From JBMOUD01 sp049319665 (GTDB lineage Bacteria; Pseudomonadota; Gammaproteobacteria; Enterobacterales; Enterobacteriaceae): a stretch of DNA of 64,000 bases. The stretch spans positions 124,001 through 188,000 of the forward strand of contig NZ_JBMOUD010000006.1 in assembly GCF_049319665.1 (NCBI RefSeq). The letters run 5' to 3'. The notes under the pieces were generated by a model. The model was not told the origin of the DNA. It ran no database searches and saw only the letters and a list, made by a program, of their open reading frames with translations. Position 1 is the first letter of the stretch. The number at the start of each line of letters is the position of its first letter. The position numbers were made by a program, and so were the translations under genes. This document shows, one piece after another, positions 52,403 through 61,823 of the stretch.

Positions 52403-53434
52403 ATGAGCAGTAAGAAAATCACTATCACCGATGTTGCCCTGCAAGCGGGTGTGTCAGTTGCCACTGTGTCATTGGTATTAAGCGGTAAAGGGCGGATATC
52501 GGCGGCGACGGCGTTACGCGTCAACCAAACCATCGATGAGCTAGGGTTTGTGCGCAACCGGCAGGCCAGCGCACTGCGAGGGGGAGAGTCAGGCGTCGTT
52601 GGCCTGATTGTGCGCGATATCTGTGAACCTTTTTATGCGCAGATGACGGCCGGGTTAAGTGAAATCCTCGAGGCCGCGGGTAAAGTGCTGTTCTTATTGC
52701 AGAGCGGCCCGTCAGGTAAGGGATTACAGCGCTGCTTTGATACGCTACTCACTCATGGTGTAGATGGTATTGTGATTGCCGATGGCGTACACAGCCTGAG
52801 TGGTCTGCAAAAACAGGCGCAAGAACAACAGGTTCCTTTAATTTGTGCCGCTCGTTCTGGTGGCGCTGATGGACTGGACGTGGTGCGTGCGGATAATGTG
52901 CTCACTGCCAAAATGGCCACCGAATATCTGATCAATCGTGGGCACAAACAAATTGCTTATCTCGGTGGATTAAGTGATTCCCTGACGCGAGCAGAACGTT
53001 TAGGCGGTTTTTGCGCCACGCTGCTGCAATATGGTCTGCCTTTTCGCAGCGAGTGGATTATCGAGTGCGATTACCAACACAAAATTGCTGCCGATGCTGC
53101 GGAAGCGTTGCTGCGGCGCTATCCTAAGATTAGCGCGATTGTTTGCCATAAAGCGTCGGTGGCGATGGGCGCTTATTTTGGGGTGTTACGCACAGGCAAT
53201 CAGGTCGGAAGCGGGGCAGTAAACCACTTTTTCGAGCGACAAGTTGCGTTGATTGGTCTTGAAGACTCGCCAGAGGCGGAATTAACCGAACCACGTTTAA
53301 CCACCATTGCCAGCTCAGCACGGGATATTGGACACGCGACTGCCAAGCGACTGTTAATGCGGATAGCTGGACAGGTATTTGATGTGCAGAACATTATTGT
53401 ACCGCCAGTGTTAATTGAGCGGGAATCGGCCTGA
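52403..53434 (+). CDS. malI: LacI-family repressor MalI
   Basis: ATG 52403 gives 343 residues starting MSSKKITITDVALQAGVSVATV, the LacI helix-turn-helix and hinge (ASALRGGESGVVGLIV). The ligand domain follows E. coli MalI throughout (GHKQIAYLGG, SLTRAERLGG, YGLPFRSEWI). It represses itself and malXY from the two operators in the divergent space. Confidence 0.95.
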   Translation: MSSKKITITDVALQAGVSVATVSLVLSGKGRISAATALRVNQTIDELGFVRNRQASALRGGESGVVGLIVRDICEPFYAQMTAGLSEILEAAGKVLFLLQSGPSGKGLQRCFDTLLTHGVDGIVIADGVHSLSGLQKQAQEQQVPLICAARSGGADGLDVVRADNVLTAKMATEYLINRGHKQIAYLGGLSDSLTRAERLGGFCATLLQYGLPFRSEWIIECDYQHKIAADAAEALLRRYPKISAIVCHKASVAMGAYFGVLRTGNQVGSGAVNHFFERQVALIGLEDSPEAELTEPRLTTIASSARDIGHATAKRLLMRIAGQVFDVQNIIVPPVLIERESA

Positions 53435-53484
53435 GAGCCGTCTCAGTTACGTCTTAAGGTTCGTTGCCTAAACGAGCAGGCAAG

Positions 53485-53511
53485 AAAAAACCAGCCCTAA
53501 AGGCTGGTTTT
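53485..53511. terminator. Bidirectional terminator between malI and ydgA
   Basis: CCAGCC (53491-53496) and GGCTGG (53502-53507) around CTAAA, flanked by A6 and T4, shared by the convergent genes. Confidence 0.85.
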
Positions 53512-53548
53512 GCGTTTGTGTACCCTAATACCAGCTGAGCTGGTGGCA

Positions 53549-55075
53549 TTATTGCGCGCTAGGTGCTTCAACTTGTGGTGCTGGTGCGCTCTGATCCGCG
53601 GCACCCGGTCCACCGAAGATACCAAACAACCCGACGAAATCTTGCAGGGTCATTTTCTGCCCGTTAAGGTTAATCTGGTTATCTGCGTAGTGCAGCTCGC
53701 TGCTGATCGCATCATCTTTCAGCGTGGTTAATTTGAACATTTCTCCCATAGCCGCCAACCCTTGAACCTGCTGTTTTGCTAACGCACCAGCTTGTTCTGC
53801 ATCGTAACCTTGCAGTCTTCCTGCCTGAGTGGTTAATTCAGTGGCCATGGCGACAGGAATCGTTAATTTCGCATCAACCTTACTTAGCAGGTTAGAAACC
53901 AGTTGAGCTTCGTCTGTCGCTTGTGGTGAAGCGGTAGGATCTTTAAAGCCTACCTGCAGAGTAAAGGTGCTTTCACCCTTATCATTTTTCCAGCTCAATG
54001 GATCAACACTAATACTTGGGTTGCCTTTAAGCAGAATAGGCAAGTTATTCAACAGCAGCGCGCTTGCTTGTTGTTGATAGACTTGTGGGTCAAGCTCATC
54101 AGACTGTTGCAGCAATTGCATGGCTTGCTGATTATAGGTATCAGTAAATTGTTTCAGCGCCTGGCCATCAAGCTTATCGATTTTGACATTCAGTTTGCCG
54201 GCACCGAAATCCATTCCCTGAATTTTCAGTGAGTCCATGGTGTAGTTCAGTACACCATTAACATTATTGCCATCTTCGTCAAATTTACTGTTTAAGGCAA
54301 AACCTGCCAGCGTGGCGGTGTCTTTACCATCGATATTAACGGCTGCGTTTTTAACGGCCAGGCTTTGGCTGCCGATACCACCTAGGTTGAATTTCCCACC
54401 GTTAGTATTGCTCTTAATGGTGATACCGCTAAGTACAACCTTCTCTAATTGTCCCCACTGATTTGGTGAGGTAAAAGCGACACTGTCGCTGTTGGCATCA
54501 ACGTCGACTTTTTTGACATCTTTGCCTAAATCGATATCCAATTTAGCGCCGCTAAATTCCAGCTTGCTGTTGTTCTTTTGGTAATCCACGGGCAACAAAG
54601 TAATCGCTGATGCAGTATCACCACTGTAAGAAACACGGGTGTCTGCGGTAATAAAGGATTTACCCTTAGTGGCATCAAACAATTCTTTGACCGGCGGAGT
54701 ATTTTCCAATTCTGAATGTATTGAAGCCATGCTTGGGATCAGCGTGAGCTTTTTCAGTTGAGAGGTTGGGAAAGGGCCGTGATCGATGGTTTCCAGGAAC
54801 ACAATTTTTTCGCCCGCTTTAAGTTCGGCAGCATTGCCTGCACCTGCGGCTTGTTGCAGTACCAAACGTACTGAGCTGCTGAAAATACCGCGTTGGTAGT
54901 CTTCATAGCTCAAGCTCACGCCTGACTTAGGATATGATTGTTTAATATTTGCGTTAGCATCATTAACGATTTCGCTCATGTGGCTTTCAAGCTGCTTACC
55001 TGTATACCACGATACGCCTGTCCAGGCCGCGCCAAGTACTACGATGACGCTTACAGCGACTAACGATTTTTTCAT
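53549..55075 (-). CDS. ydgA: DUF945 protein YdgA
   Basis: I use ATG 55075 (MKKSLVAVSVIVVLGAAWTGVSWYTGKQLE), which aligns with E. coli YdgA (502 residues); an ATG 12 bases earlier overlaps the AGGA site. The 508 residues have an N-terminal signal or anchor and the family segment FSSSVRLVLQ ... DHGPFPTSQLKKLTLIPSMASI. Function not established. It is periplasm-facing. The C-terminus is Pro/Ala/Gln-rich. Confidence 0.92.
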   Translation of the reverse strand: MKKSLVAVSVIVVLGAAWTGVSWYTGKQLESHMSEIVNDANANIKQSYPKSGVSLSYEDYQRGIFSSSVRLVLQQAAGAGNAAELKAGEKIVFLETIDHGPFPTSQLKKLTLIPSMASIHSELENTPPVKELFDATKGKSFITADTRVSYSGDTASAITLLPVDYQKNNSKLEFSGAKLDIDLGKDVKKVDVDANSDSVAFTSPNQWGQLEKVVLSGITIKSNTNGGKFNLGGIGSQSLAVKNAAVNIDGKDTATLAGFALNSKFDEDGNNVNGVLNYTMDSLKIQGMDFGAGKLNVKIDKLDGQALKQFTDTYNQQAMQLLQQSDELDPQVYQQQASALLLNNLPILLKGNPSISVDPLSWKNDKGESTFTLQVGFKDPTASPQATDEAQLVSNLLSKVDAKLTIPVAMATELTTQAGRLQGYDAEQAGALAKQQVQGLAAMGEMFKLTTLKDDAISSELHYADNQINLNGQKMTLQDFVGLFGIFGGPGAADQSAPAPQVEAPSAQ

Positions 55076-55199
55076 AGTTCTGTTCATCCTTTCAATTCAA
55101 TACACCAGAGAAATCAGGGTTAAAATGGTAATAAAATACCCGCAGGCGGTTTTATTGTGGTGGAACGAGGTGCCATTTTGCAACCCTTTAAAAAGATAA

Positions 55200-55225
55200 G
55201 GGCCCGATGCTGATGCATTGGGCCC
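55200..55225 (-). terminator. manA terminator
   Basis: GGGCCCGATGC (55200-55210) and GCATTGGGCCC (55215-55225) form a strong stem with one mismatch; on the minus strand it is followed by TTATCTTTTT. It begins 19 bases beyond the manA stop. Confidence 0.8.
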
Positions 55226-55243
55226 CGAATGTTCACGACAAAT

Positions 55244-56422
55244 TTACGCTAATTTGTTAAACACTCTGGCGATTCGCCCGCTACCGCTGGCCTGCACAGG
55301 AGATTCGTTAGCGGCAATATAACAAGATTCACCTGGCTTCAATGTTATCTGCTGCTGGTCTTTGTTAAGTACGGTTTCACCTTCAACACAAAAGACGATC
55401 GCTGCACTATGTTGGGATAAAGTTTGTGGGGCAGATGATAATTCATGTAATGAGAAAGCGAAGTCATCGACCGGAATAGGGAAGTTAAGCTCGTTACCCT
55501 GCACGACAGGCTGAGTCAGTAATGTTGAAGCTGGCTTTGACTCAAATTTAAGATTAGCCAGTAACTCAGGAATATCGATATATTTGGGGGTTAAGCCAGC
55601 CCGCAATACGTTATCTGAGTTGGCCATGACTTCCAACGATACACCTTTAAGATAAGCATGTGGCGTTTGTGCGTATAAGAACATGCCTTCGCCGGGCTGT
55701 AGAGTGATGACATTTAGCAGCAGAGGCGAAAACAGGCCGCTGTCATCTGGGTAGTCAACCGCAATACTGCCGATCGTTTCCCAAGGTTGGCCGCTGTGGG
55801 TTTTCAGCGCGGCGCGTAATATATCCAATGCCTGCGTTTTTTGAGCGCCTTGCATGCTCAACAGACTGGCGAACAGCGTTTGCAAATGTGCCATATCCGG
55901 TTGTGCAATAAAGGCATCAATGTCTGGATGTGCGCCCGCAACGCCTTGCAGCAGTGATTTTATTTCCGCCAACTCACGGAACCCATTCATTGCCTGGAAT
56001 GGTGTTAATGCAAAAACCAGCTCCGGTTTATGATTCGGATCTTTGTAGTTACGCTCAGCGGCATCCAGCGGAATGCCCGCTGCATTTTCTTTAGCAAACC
56101 CAACCTCAGCGGCGGCTTTGCTTGGATGAACTTGAATAGACAATGCTTGCTCGGCACAAAGTACTTTGAACAAGAAAGGCAGTTCGCCAAAACGTTCAGC
56201 TACGCTGCTACCCAGATTACCAACCAAATCTTTAGAAATAAGCTCGCGCAATGACTGCTCTTTGCCATTCTCATCCTTGATAGTCGAACTGCTTTTCGGA
56301 TGGGCGCCCATCCACAGTTCTGCCATTGGTTTGCCTTCCGGGTTAGGAACGCCATACAGCGAGGTTAAGGCATCCGTACTTCCCCACGCGTAATTTTGTA
56401 CATTGTTATTCATCTTTTTCAT
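55244..56422 (-). CDS. manA: Mannose-6-phosphate isomerase
   Basis: The 392 residues (391 in E. coli) start MKKMNNNVQNYAWGSTDALTSLYG. Zinc-site and family motifs are visible: PMAELWMGAHPKSSS, SIQVHPSKAAAEVGF, DPNHKPEL and GEGMFLYAQTPHAYLKG. It links mannose-6-phosphate and fructose-6-phosphate. Divergent from fumC. Confidence 0.97.
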   Translation of the reverse strand: MKKMNNNVQNYAWGSTDALTSLYGVPNPEGKPMAELWMGAHPKSSSTIKDENGKEQSLRELISKDLVGNLGSSVAERFGELPFLFKVLCAEQALSIQVHPSKAAAEVGFAKENAAGIPLDAAERNYKDPNHKPELVFALTPFQAMNGFRELAEIKSLLQGVAGAHPDIDAFIAQPDMAHLQTLFASLLSMQGAQKTQALDILRAALKTHSGQPWETIGSIAVDYPDDSGLFSPLLLNVITLQPGEGMFLYAQTPHAYLKGVSLEVMANSDNVLRAGLTPKYIDIPELLANLKFESKPASTLLTQPVVQGNELNFPIPVDDFAFSLHELSSAPQTLSQHSAAIVFCVEGETVLNKDQQQITLKPGESCYIAANESPVQASGSGRIARVFNKLA

Positions 56423-56664
56423 TTATTCATCCCGTGATGTAGAAATAAGATCCACAGTAAACAATTAGATAGGTTGTTTATCAACTGAATATAACTAAAA
56501 AAATTCTGAAAATTACACCCCACTATTTTATTAACAGGACGTTCTAAAACTGTGAAATGTGGCATGATGGTAGCCGCCGCTGACAGTTCATTCTGAGAGT
56601 GGGGCGTCATCGGTAATCTGCAACTTACGACTTACTTTATACGATGTACTAAGGAGAGACAGTA

Positions 56665-58062
56665 ATGGCAGCGAATCGCATTGAAAAAGACTCAATGGGT
56701 CCTATTGAAGTTCCGGCTGATAAACTCTGGGGCGCACAGACGCAGCGCTCACTCGAACACTTCCGTATCTCGCAAGAAAAAATGCCTACTGCGTTGATCC
56801 ATGCACTGGCGCTGACTAAGCGAGCTGCAGCCAGCGTCAATATCGATTTAGGTCTTCTGCCTGCTGAGCGTGGTAATGCCATTATTAAGGCTGCCGACGA
56901 AGTCTTAGCAGATAAACATACTAGCGAATTCCCTCTGTCAATCTGGCAAACCGGCTCCGGTACGCAAACCAACATGAATATGAACGAAGTGTTGGCCAAC
57001 CGTGCGAGTGAGATCCTCGGCGGTGAGCGTGGCGACGCCCGCCTGGTGCATCCGAACGATGATGTCAATAAAAGCCAGAGCTCTAATGACGTATTTCCTA
57101 CCGCTATGCACGTCGCGGCGGTTATCGCAGTACGCGAGCACCTACTGCCAGAATTAAAAGTTTTGCACAAAACGTTGGTGGATAAATCCGAAGCTTTCAA
57201 AGATATCGTTAAAATCGGTCGTACCCACCTACAAGATGCGACACCGCTGACACTTGGTCAGGAAATTTCCGGCTGGGCGGCCATGTTGGCGCATAATCTG
57301 GTACATATTGAAGCCAGTATCCCGCATATTTCTGAATTGGCATTAGGCGGTACCGCGGTAGGTACGGGATTAAATACCCATCCAGAATATGCGGTTCGCG
57401 TAGCGAAAGTATTAGCAGAGTTAACCAAGCAGCCGTTTGTCACCGCACCCAATAAATTTGAAGCTTTGGCAACCTGTGATGCCTTAGTTCATGGGCACGG
57501 CGCGCTTAAAGGACTGGCGGCCTCTTTGATGAAGATTGCTAACGATGTGCGTTGGTTATCTTCTGGGCCACGTAGCGGCATTGGTGAGATTTCTATTCCA
57601 GAAAATGAGCCTGGAAGTTCCATTATGCCGGGTAAAGTTAACCCAACGCAGTGCGAAGCGATGACCATGCTCTGTGCTCAGGTATTGGGTAACGATGTGG
57701 CGGTCAATATTGGCGGGGCGTCAGGTAACTTCGAGCTTAATGTTTTCCGTCCGATGGTTATCCATAACTATCTGCAATCTATTCGCTTGCTGGCGGACGG
57801 TATGCGCGGCTTTAATGAGCACTGTGCTGTCGGTATTGAACCTAATCGCGACCGCATTACTCAGTTGCTTAATGATTCCTTGATGCTGGTGACGGCGTTA
57901 AATACCCATATCGGCTACGATAAAGCGGCTGAAATTGCCAAGAAAGCCCATAAAGAAGGGCTGACGTTGAAAGCATCCGCATTAAAACTGGGGTATTTGA
58001 CTGAAGCCCAGTTTGACGAGTGGGTACGCCCAGAAGATATGGTCGGCAGCATGAAAAAATAA
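56665..58062 (+). CDS. fumC: Class II fumarase
   Basis: The 465 residues (467 in E. coli) carry the lyase signature GSSIMPGKVNP, plus SGTQTNMNMNEVLANRA and GRTHLQDATPLTLGQE with the catalytic His region. FumC is the oxygen-stable, iron-free fumarase of the citric acid cycle, induced by superoxide and iron shortage. AAGGAGAGA precedes ATG 56665. No fumA follows. Confidence 0.97.
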   Translation: MAANRIEKDSMGPIEVPADKLWGAQTQRSLEHFRISQEKMPTALIHALALTKRAAASVNIDLGLLPAERGNAIIKAADEVLADKHTSEFPLSIWQTGSGTQTNMNMNEVLANRASEILGGERGDARLVHPNDDVNKSQSSNDVFPTAMHVAAVIAVREHLLPELKVLHKTLVDKSEAFKDIVKIGRTHLQDATPLTLGQEISGWAAMLAHNLVHIEASIPHISELALGGTAVGTGLNTHPEYAVRVAKVLAELTKQPFVTAPNKFEALATCDALVHGHGALKGLAASLMKIANDVRWLSSGPRSGIGEISIPENEPGSSIMPGKVNPTQCEAMTMLCAQVLGNDVAVNIGGASGNFELNVFRPMVIHNYLQSIRLLADGMRGFNEHCAVGIEPNRDRITQLLNDSLMLVTALNTHIGYDKAAEIAKKAHKEGLTLKASALKLGYLTEAQFDEWVRPEDMVGSMKK

Positions 58063-58102
58063 GTCTTTGGACTGATTATCCTGAGCTAACGAAGATAAAA
58101 CT

Positions 58103-58147
58103 AAAGCCAGCCAATACGCTGTTTGCAAAAACGGTATTGCTGGCTTT
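58103..58147. terminator. Bidirectional terminator between fumC and tus
   Basis: AAAGCCAGC (58103-58111) and GCTGGCTTT (58139-58147) enclose a 27-base loop that itself has an AATAC/GTATT pair; T-run follows. Confidence 0.85.
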
Positions 58148-58168
58148 TTTGTTACTGCTATTCGACGT

Positions 58169-59104
58169 CTAAAGCGGATAATCGGTATAAAGATGCAGGC
58201 GTTTAATCAACAAATTAAGCGGTTGGCTTTCTGGTTTGTATTTATGCCTAATCGTCGTTACATCGTAATGATTTAATTCACCTAGTTTTGGCAACTGAAA
58301 AATGTCGCTGCGTAAACACAGTGCGATTAACGGTGAAGGGCAGGGGTGTTGTACTTGTTTTTGACTATCGCGATACCATACTCGGGCAATAGGTTGTACT
58401 TTTACCGGCCGTTTGATTTTTAACACCGCACTGGCGGGAATTTTTTTTACATCAATAATTTCTCGCGTAATGTTATCAATCCACTGTTCACGGCTATAAG
58501 GCGGAACCGCTCGTCCAGCCTGCAAACTTTTCTCTAATTGCGCCAAAACCTCATCTCGGGTGATATTTTTAATAATATTTTTATTCGCCCAGCCAAAGCG
58601 CACAGAGTCCGGGTCTTGTAAGTGAACAATAGTACGATAGGCGTTTAGTGTAATCAGCCCATGTAGATGGCGGTGCACAAATTCAAAACGATCTTCGCGC
58701 GCCAGCCCAGATTCTACGGTCACAATATGTTCTAACTCAGCTTTGCGTTTATTCACTTCCTCGATCAGCAATAGGGCAGCGCGTTGTTCACGGCTATCGA
58801 CGGCGTAGCACATTACACCTGGCAAACGTACGGCGGATTTACTGCTGATATTCATCGCGTTGTGATGGATGAATAGACGTTGAAAGTGTTGCAACCCTAG
58901 CTGGTGGGCGGCCTCACCACTATAGGGCGTGACATTGATTTGTAAGGCAGGATCATGCTCCGTACCTTTCTCGATATCGGGAAGAACAAAGGCGCGAGCC
59001 TGTAATAGCTCTAGTTGATTCAAGAAGCGTTCTAAGTCGGTTAACGCCAGTTCTAACTCCTTAAAACAGTCGTTCATTCGACTTATCATGTCGTAACCTG
59101 CCAT
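58169..59104 (-). CDS. tus: DNA replication terminus site-binding protein
   Basis: The 311 residues (309 in E. coli) keep the Tus core: KSAVRLPGVMCYAVD, ITLNAYRTIVHL, RFGWANKNIIKNI, RDEVLAQLEKSLQAGR and LKIKRPVKVQPIARVWY. It binds Ter sites and stops DnaB helicase in one direction. The N-terminal 70 residues diverge more. A Ter sequence lies 12 bases before its start, as TerB does in E. coli. Confidence 0.96.
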   Translation of the reverse strand: MAGYDMISRMNDCFKELELALTDLERFLNQLELLQARAFVLPDIEKGTEHDPALQINVTPYSGEAAHQLGLQHFQRLFIHHNAMNISSKSAVRLPGVMCYAVDSREQRAALLLIEEVNKRKAELEHIVTVESGLAREDRFEFVHRHLHGLITLNAYRTIVHLQDPDSVRFGWANKNIIKNITRDEVLAQLEKSLQAGRAVPPYSREQWIDNITREIIDVKKIPASAVLKIKRPVKVQPIARVWYRDSQKQVQHPCPSPLIALCLRSDIFQLPKLGELNHYDVTTIRHKYKPESQPLNLLIKRLHLYTDYPL

Positions 59105-59116
59105 ATCCCCTCCGAT

Positions 59117-59133
59117 TTTAGTTACAACATACA
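59117..59133 (-). promoter_or_regulatory. Ter site in front of tus
   Basis: On the minus strand the sequence reads TGTATGTTGTAACTAAA, matching the Ter consensus AGNATGTTGTAACTAAA at all fixed positions but the first. Its place overlapping the tus leader suggests autorepression. By analogy with TerB (same orientation as tus), forks moving from high to low coordinates would be blocked. Confidence 0.92.
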
Positions 59134-59279
59134 GTGTAATGCATTATAAATAATCGTGCACACCTCAGCAGCGTAAATAAATTCATTTCTACAGCTGGTT
59201 AGAGGGAAGTGACTGTATTCAAAGGGGATGAGTGATTGTAGCGGTGCTTCGCCAGCACCGCATAGAGATATTTACAACG

Positions 59280-60611
59280 TCATGAATTGATAACGGCGCG
59301 GGATTCTGGCAAACGCATTAGCCGGGTACCGACCAACATCCCCAGGCACAGCATCACGCAAATATATGCAGTGATCCCGTACCAGCCAAAACTATGCCAG
59401 AAATAGCCGCCTAGTGTACCGGCCACGCTGGAGCCTGCGTAGTAAGAGAAGAGATATAAAGATGAAGCCTGGCCTTTTGCGCGGCGAGCGCGTCTGCCGA
59501 TCCAACCGCTGGCAACGGAGTGCCCGGCAAAGAATCCGGCGGCAACCAATGCCATACCAATGAAAATAATCCATAGAGAATTAAATGCCGTCAGCAAGAT
59601 ACCCACTAACATCAGCATAAAAGCGCCGATCAACACTGGACCACGCCCGTAGATTGTGGTCAATACACCGGCTTTTGGCGATGTGTAGGTTCCCAGCAGG
59701 TAAACAATGGAAACCAGGCCGATTATCGCTTGGCTCAAATTATAGGGGGCAGAGAGCAGGCGGTATCCAATGTAGTTAAACATAGTGACGAAGCCGCCCA
59801 TCAGTAAAAAGCCTTCGGCGAACAACAAAGGCAATCCGTTATCACGCCAATGCAGTTTGAAGTTGATCAGCAATGTACGTGGACGCAAAGAGCTGCTGCG
59901 AAAATGTCGTGAAGGGGGCAAAATTTTCCAGAACATTAAAGCAGAGGCGAGCGAAAATACCCCAATAACCGCCAGGGCCACACGCCAGGAAACGTAATCA
60001 GTCAATACTCCGGTGACTAAACGGCCGCTCATCCCGCCAATTGAGTTACCGCTGATATATAGACCGATAGAGAAGGCCACCATACTCGGGTGGATCTCTT
60101 CACTTAAATACGTCATCGCCACCGCAGCAACACCGCTTAACGACAATCCAACCAGTGCCCGCATCAGCAAAACGGCATGCCAGCTACTGACCAGAGTACA
60201 GATAAGCGTACAGCCAGCAGCCAGTAACAAAGCAACAACCATGACATTTTTTCGACCAACGGCATCAGAAATAGGCCCGGTAAAGAGCAGGCCAATTGCC
60301 AATAAACCAGTGGATAAGGAAAGTGCGAGGCTGCTTGCGGCAGGTGAGACCCCGAATTGCTGCGATAAAATTGGCATAATGGGTTGCACGCAATAGAGCA
60401 GGGCGAATGTTGCCAAACCAGCAGAAAATAACGCGAGTGTCACCCGCATAAAGGCAGGTGTGCCGCGTTTTATAAAGATATTCTTATTATTCTCGTGATG
60501 TACAACACCGATGTCATCGGCAGTCTTTGTGGTGGAATGCTGCTGTAAATCATCATCATTAACTGATTGATTTGCCGACTGGGGGACAGATCGACGGCTT
60601 GGCGTATTCAC
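59280..60611 (-). CDS. ynfM: MFS transporter YnfM-like
   Basis: The 443 residues have twelve predicted helices and MFS motif A in GPISDAVGRKNVMVV. The core (LALFSAGLATFALLYCVQPIMPILSQQFGVSPA) matches E. coli YnfM. About 50 polar residues precede the first helix, so the true start may be later. It is divergent from the LysR gene ynfL, its probable regulator. A mutation-prone or inducible efflux role is not shown by the sequence; substrate unknown. Confidence 0.9.
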   Translation of the reverse strand: MNTPSRRSVPQSANQSVNDDDLQQHSTTKTADDIGVVHHENNKNIFIKRGTPAFMRVTLALFSAGLATFALLYCVQPIMPILSQQFGVSPAASSLALSLSTGLLAIGLLFTGPISDAVGRKNVMVVALLLAAGCTLICTLVSSWHAVLLMRALVGLSLSGVAAVAMTYLSEEIHPSMVAFSIGLYISGNSIGGMSGRLVTGVLTDYVSWRVALAVIGVFSLASALMFWKILPPSRHFRSSSLRPRTLLINFKLHWRDNGLPLLFAEGFLLMGGFVTMFNYIGYRLLSAPYNLSQAIIGLVSIVYLLGTYTSPKAGVLTTIYGRGPVLIGAFMLMLVGILLTAFNSLWIIFIGMALVAAGFFAGHSVASGWIGRRARRAKGQASSLYLFSYYAGSSVAGTLGGYFWHSFGWYGITAYICVMLCLGMLVGTRLMRLPESRAVINS

Positions 60612-60728
60612 TCAATTTCCTTAGCAATCCGATTGGATAAATTGTGAAAATATTACTCACTCCCCATATTTTTATCTAATATATTGATTCATCATATTTG
60701 ATATCTTAAACCTCTTAATGCTGGAAAT

Positions 60729-61637
60729 ATGCACAATATAGAATTACGACATCTGCGATATTTTATTGCTGTTGCTGACGAGCTCCATTTTGGGCGGGCA
60801 GCAGAACGGCTGCATATTTCACAACCTCCGTTAAGTCAGCAAATACAAGCACTAGAAAATCATATTGGTGCGGTTTTATTCCAGCGTAATAACCGCAATG
60901 TCAGCTTGACGCAGGCGGGTGAGGTATTCCTGAAAGAAGCGAAACAGATCATTGCGCGCGTCGAAGAAGCCTCAAATACGGCATCCAGAATTCATCGCGG
61001 CGAAGAAGGTACTGTGACGCTAGGCGTGACGTCTTCCGCACCATTTCTGCGCAGGGTATCCCACACGTTGCAGCGCTTTCGCATGCTATATCCGAAAATA
61101 AATGTCCGTATTGAAGAGTTAAACAGTCAGTTGCAAGTTGAGCCATTACTTGAAGGTAAACTTGATGTAGGGATTATGCGTAAAAGCGTATTGCCAGATG
61201 TACTGCAACATCATTTATTGCTATCTGAATCTTTGGTGGCAGTGGTTCCAGAAGCTCACCCTTTAGCCACGTTGCCAGAAGGGACGCTGCGCCTGACAGA
61301 TTTAGCTTCACAACCTTTTGTTTTCTTCTCCCAAGAGGTTGGGACATCGCTTTATGATGCTATTCTCAAACGCCTTGCGCAATCTGGAGTGACACCCTTT
61401 ATTACTCAAGAAGTTGGGCAGGCATCTACTATTATTGGTCTGGTGTCAGCAGGACTTGGTGTATCAATTTTGCCCGCGTCTTTTAAACGTATTCAGGTAG
61501 ATGGTGTGCGCTATTTACACTTTGCTGAAACAGATATCAATACTGATGCGTGGCTAGTTCATCATGCCCGTCGCCCGCTGACAACCCCAGCTGCCACTTT
61601 AGTCAAAATGATGATGGCCGATAGCAACACTTATTAA
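60729..61637 (+). CDS. ynfL: LysR-family regulator YnfL-like
   Basis: The 302 residues start MHNIELRHLRYFIAVADELHF with the LysR helix-turn-helix (GRAAERLHISQPPLSQQIQAL) and an effector domain (GTVTLGVTSSAPFLRRV, GLGVSILPASF). The 117-base divergent space with ynfM is typical for a LysR regulator and its target. Confidence 0.9.
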   Translation: MHNIELRHLRYFIAVADELHFGRAAERLHISQPPLSQQIQALENHIGAVLFQRNNRNVSLTQAGEVFLKEAKQIIARVEEASNTASRIHRGEEGTVTLGVTSSAPFLRRVSHTLQRFRMLYPKINVRIEELNSQLQVEPLLEGKLDVGIMRKSVLPDVLQHHLLLSESLVAVVPEAHPLATLPEGTLRLTDLASQPFVFFSQEVGTSLYDAILKRLAQSGVTPFITQEVGQASTIIGLVSAGLGVSILPASFKRIQVDGVRYLHFAETDINTDAWLVHHARRPLTTPAATLVKMMMADSNTY

Positions 61638-61715
61638 TTGCAGTCTTGCCAAGGCAAGCATGGGCGTGAGGAACGGCGATATTATCGGCTATAATTTATA
61701 TATTTCTCTGCATTG

Positions 61716-61731
61716 TGTGCACCAAATCACA
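61716..61731. promoter_or_regulatory. Candidate CRP site upstream of mlc
   Basis: TGTGC-ACCAAA-TCACA matches the CRP consensus TGTGA-N6-TCACA at 9 of 10 positions, 92 bases before the mlc start. E. coli mlc is CRP-controlled. Confidence 0.6.
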
Positions 61732-61823
61732 TAACTAATCAAATAGTTGACGATGTTTTTTAAAAGCTCCAACATAGCATTACTATTTATTTAGAAGCGC
61801 GAAAAATACTAGGAGCGGGCTCT

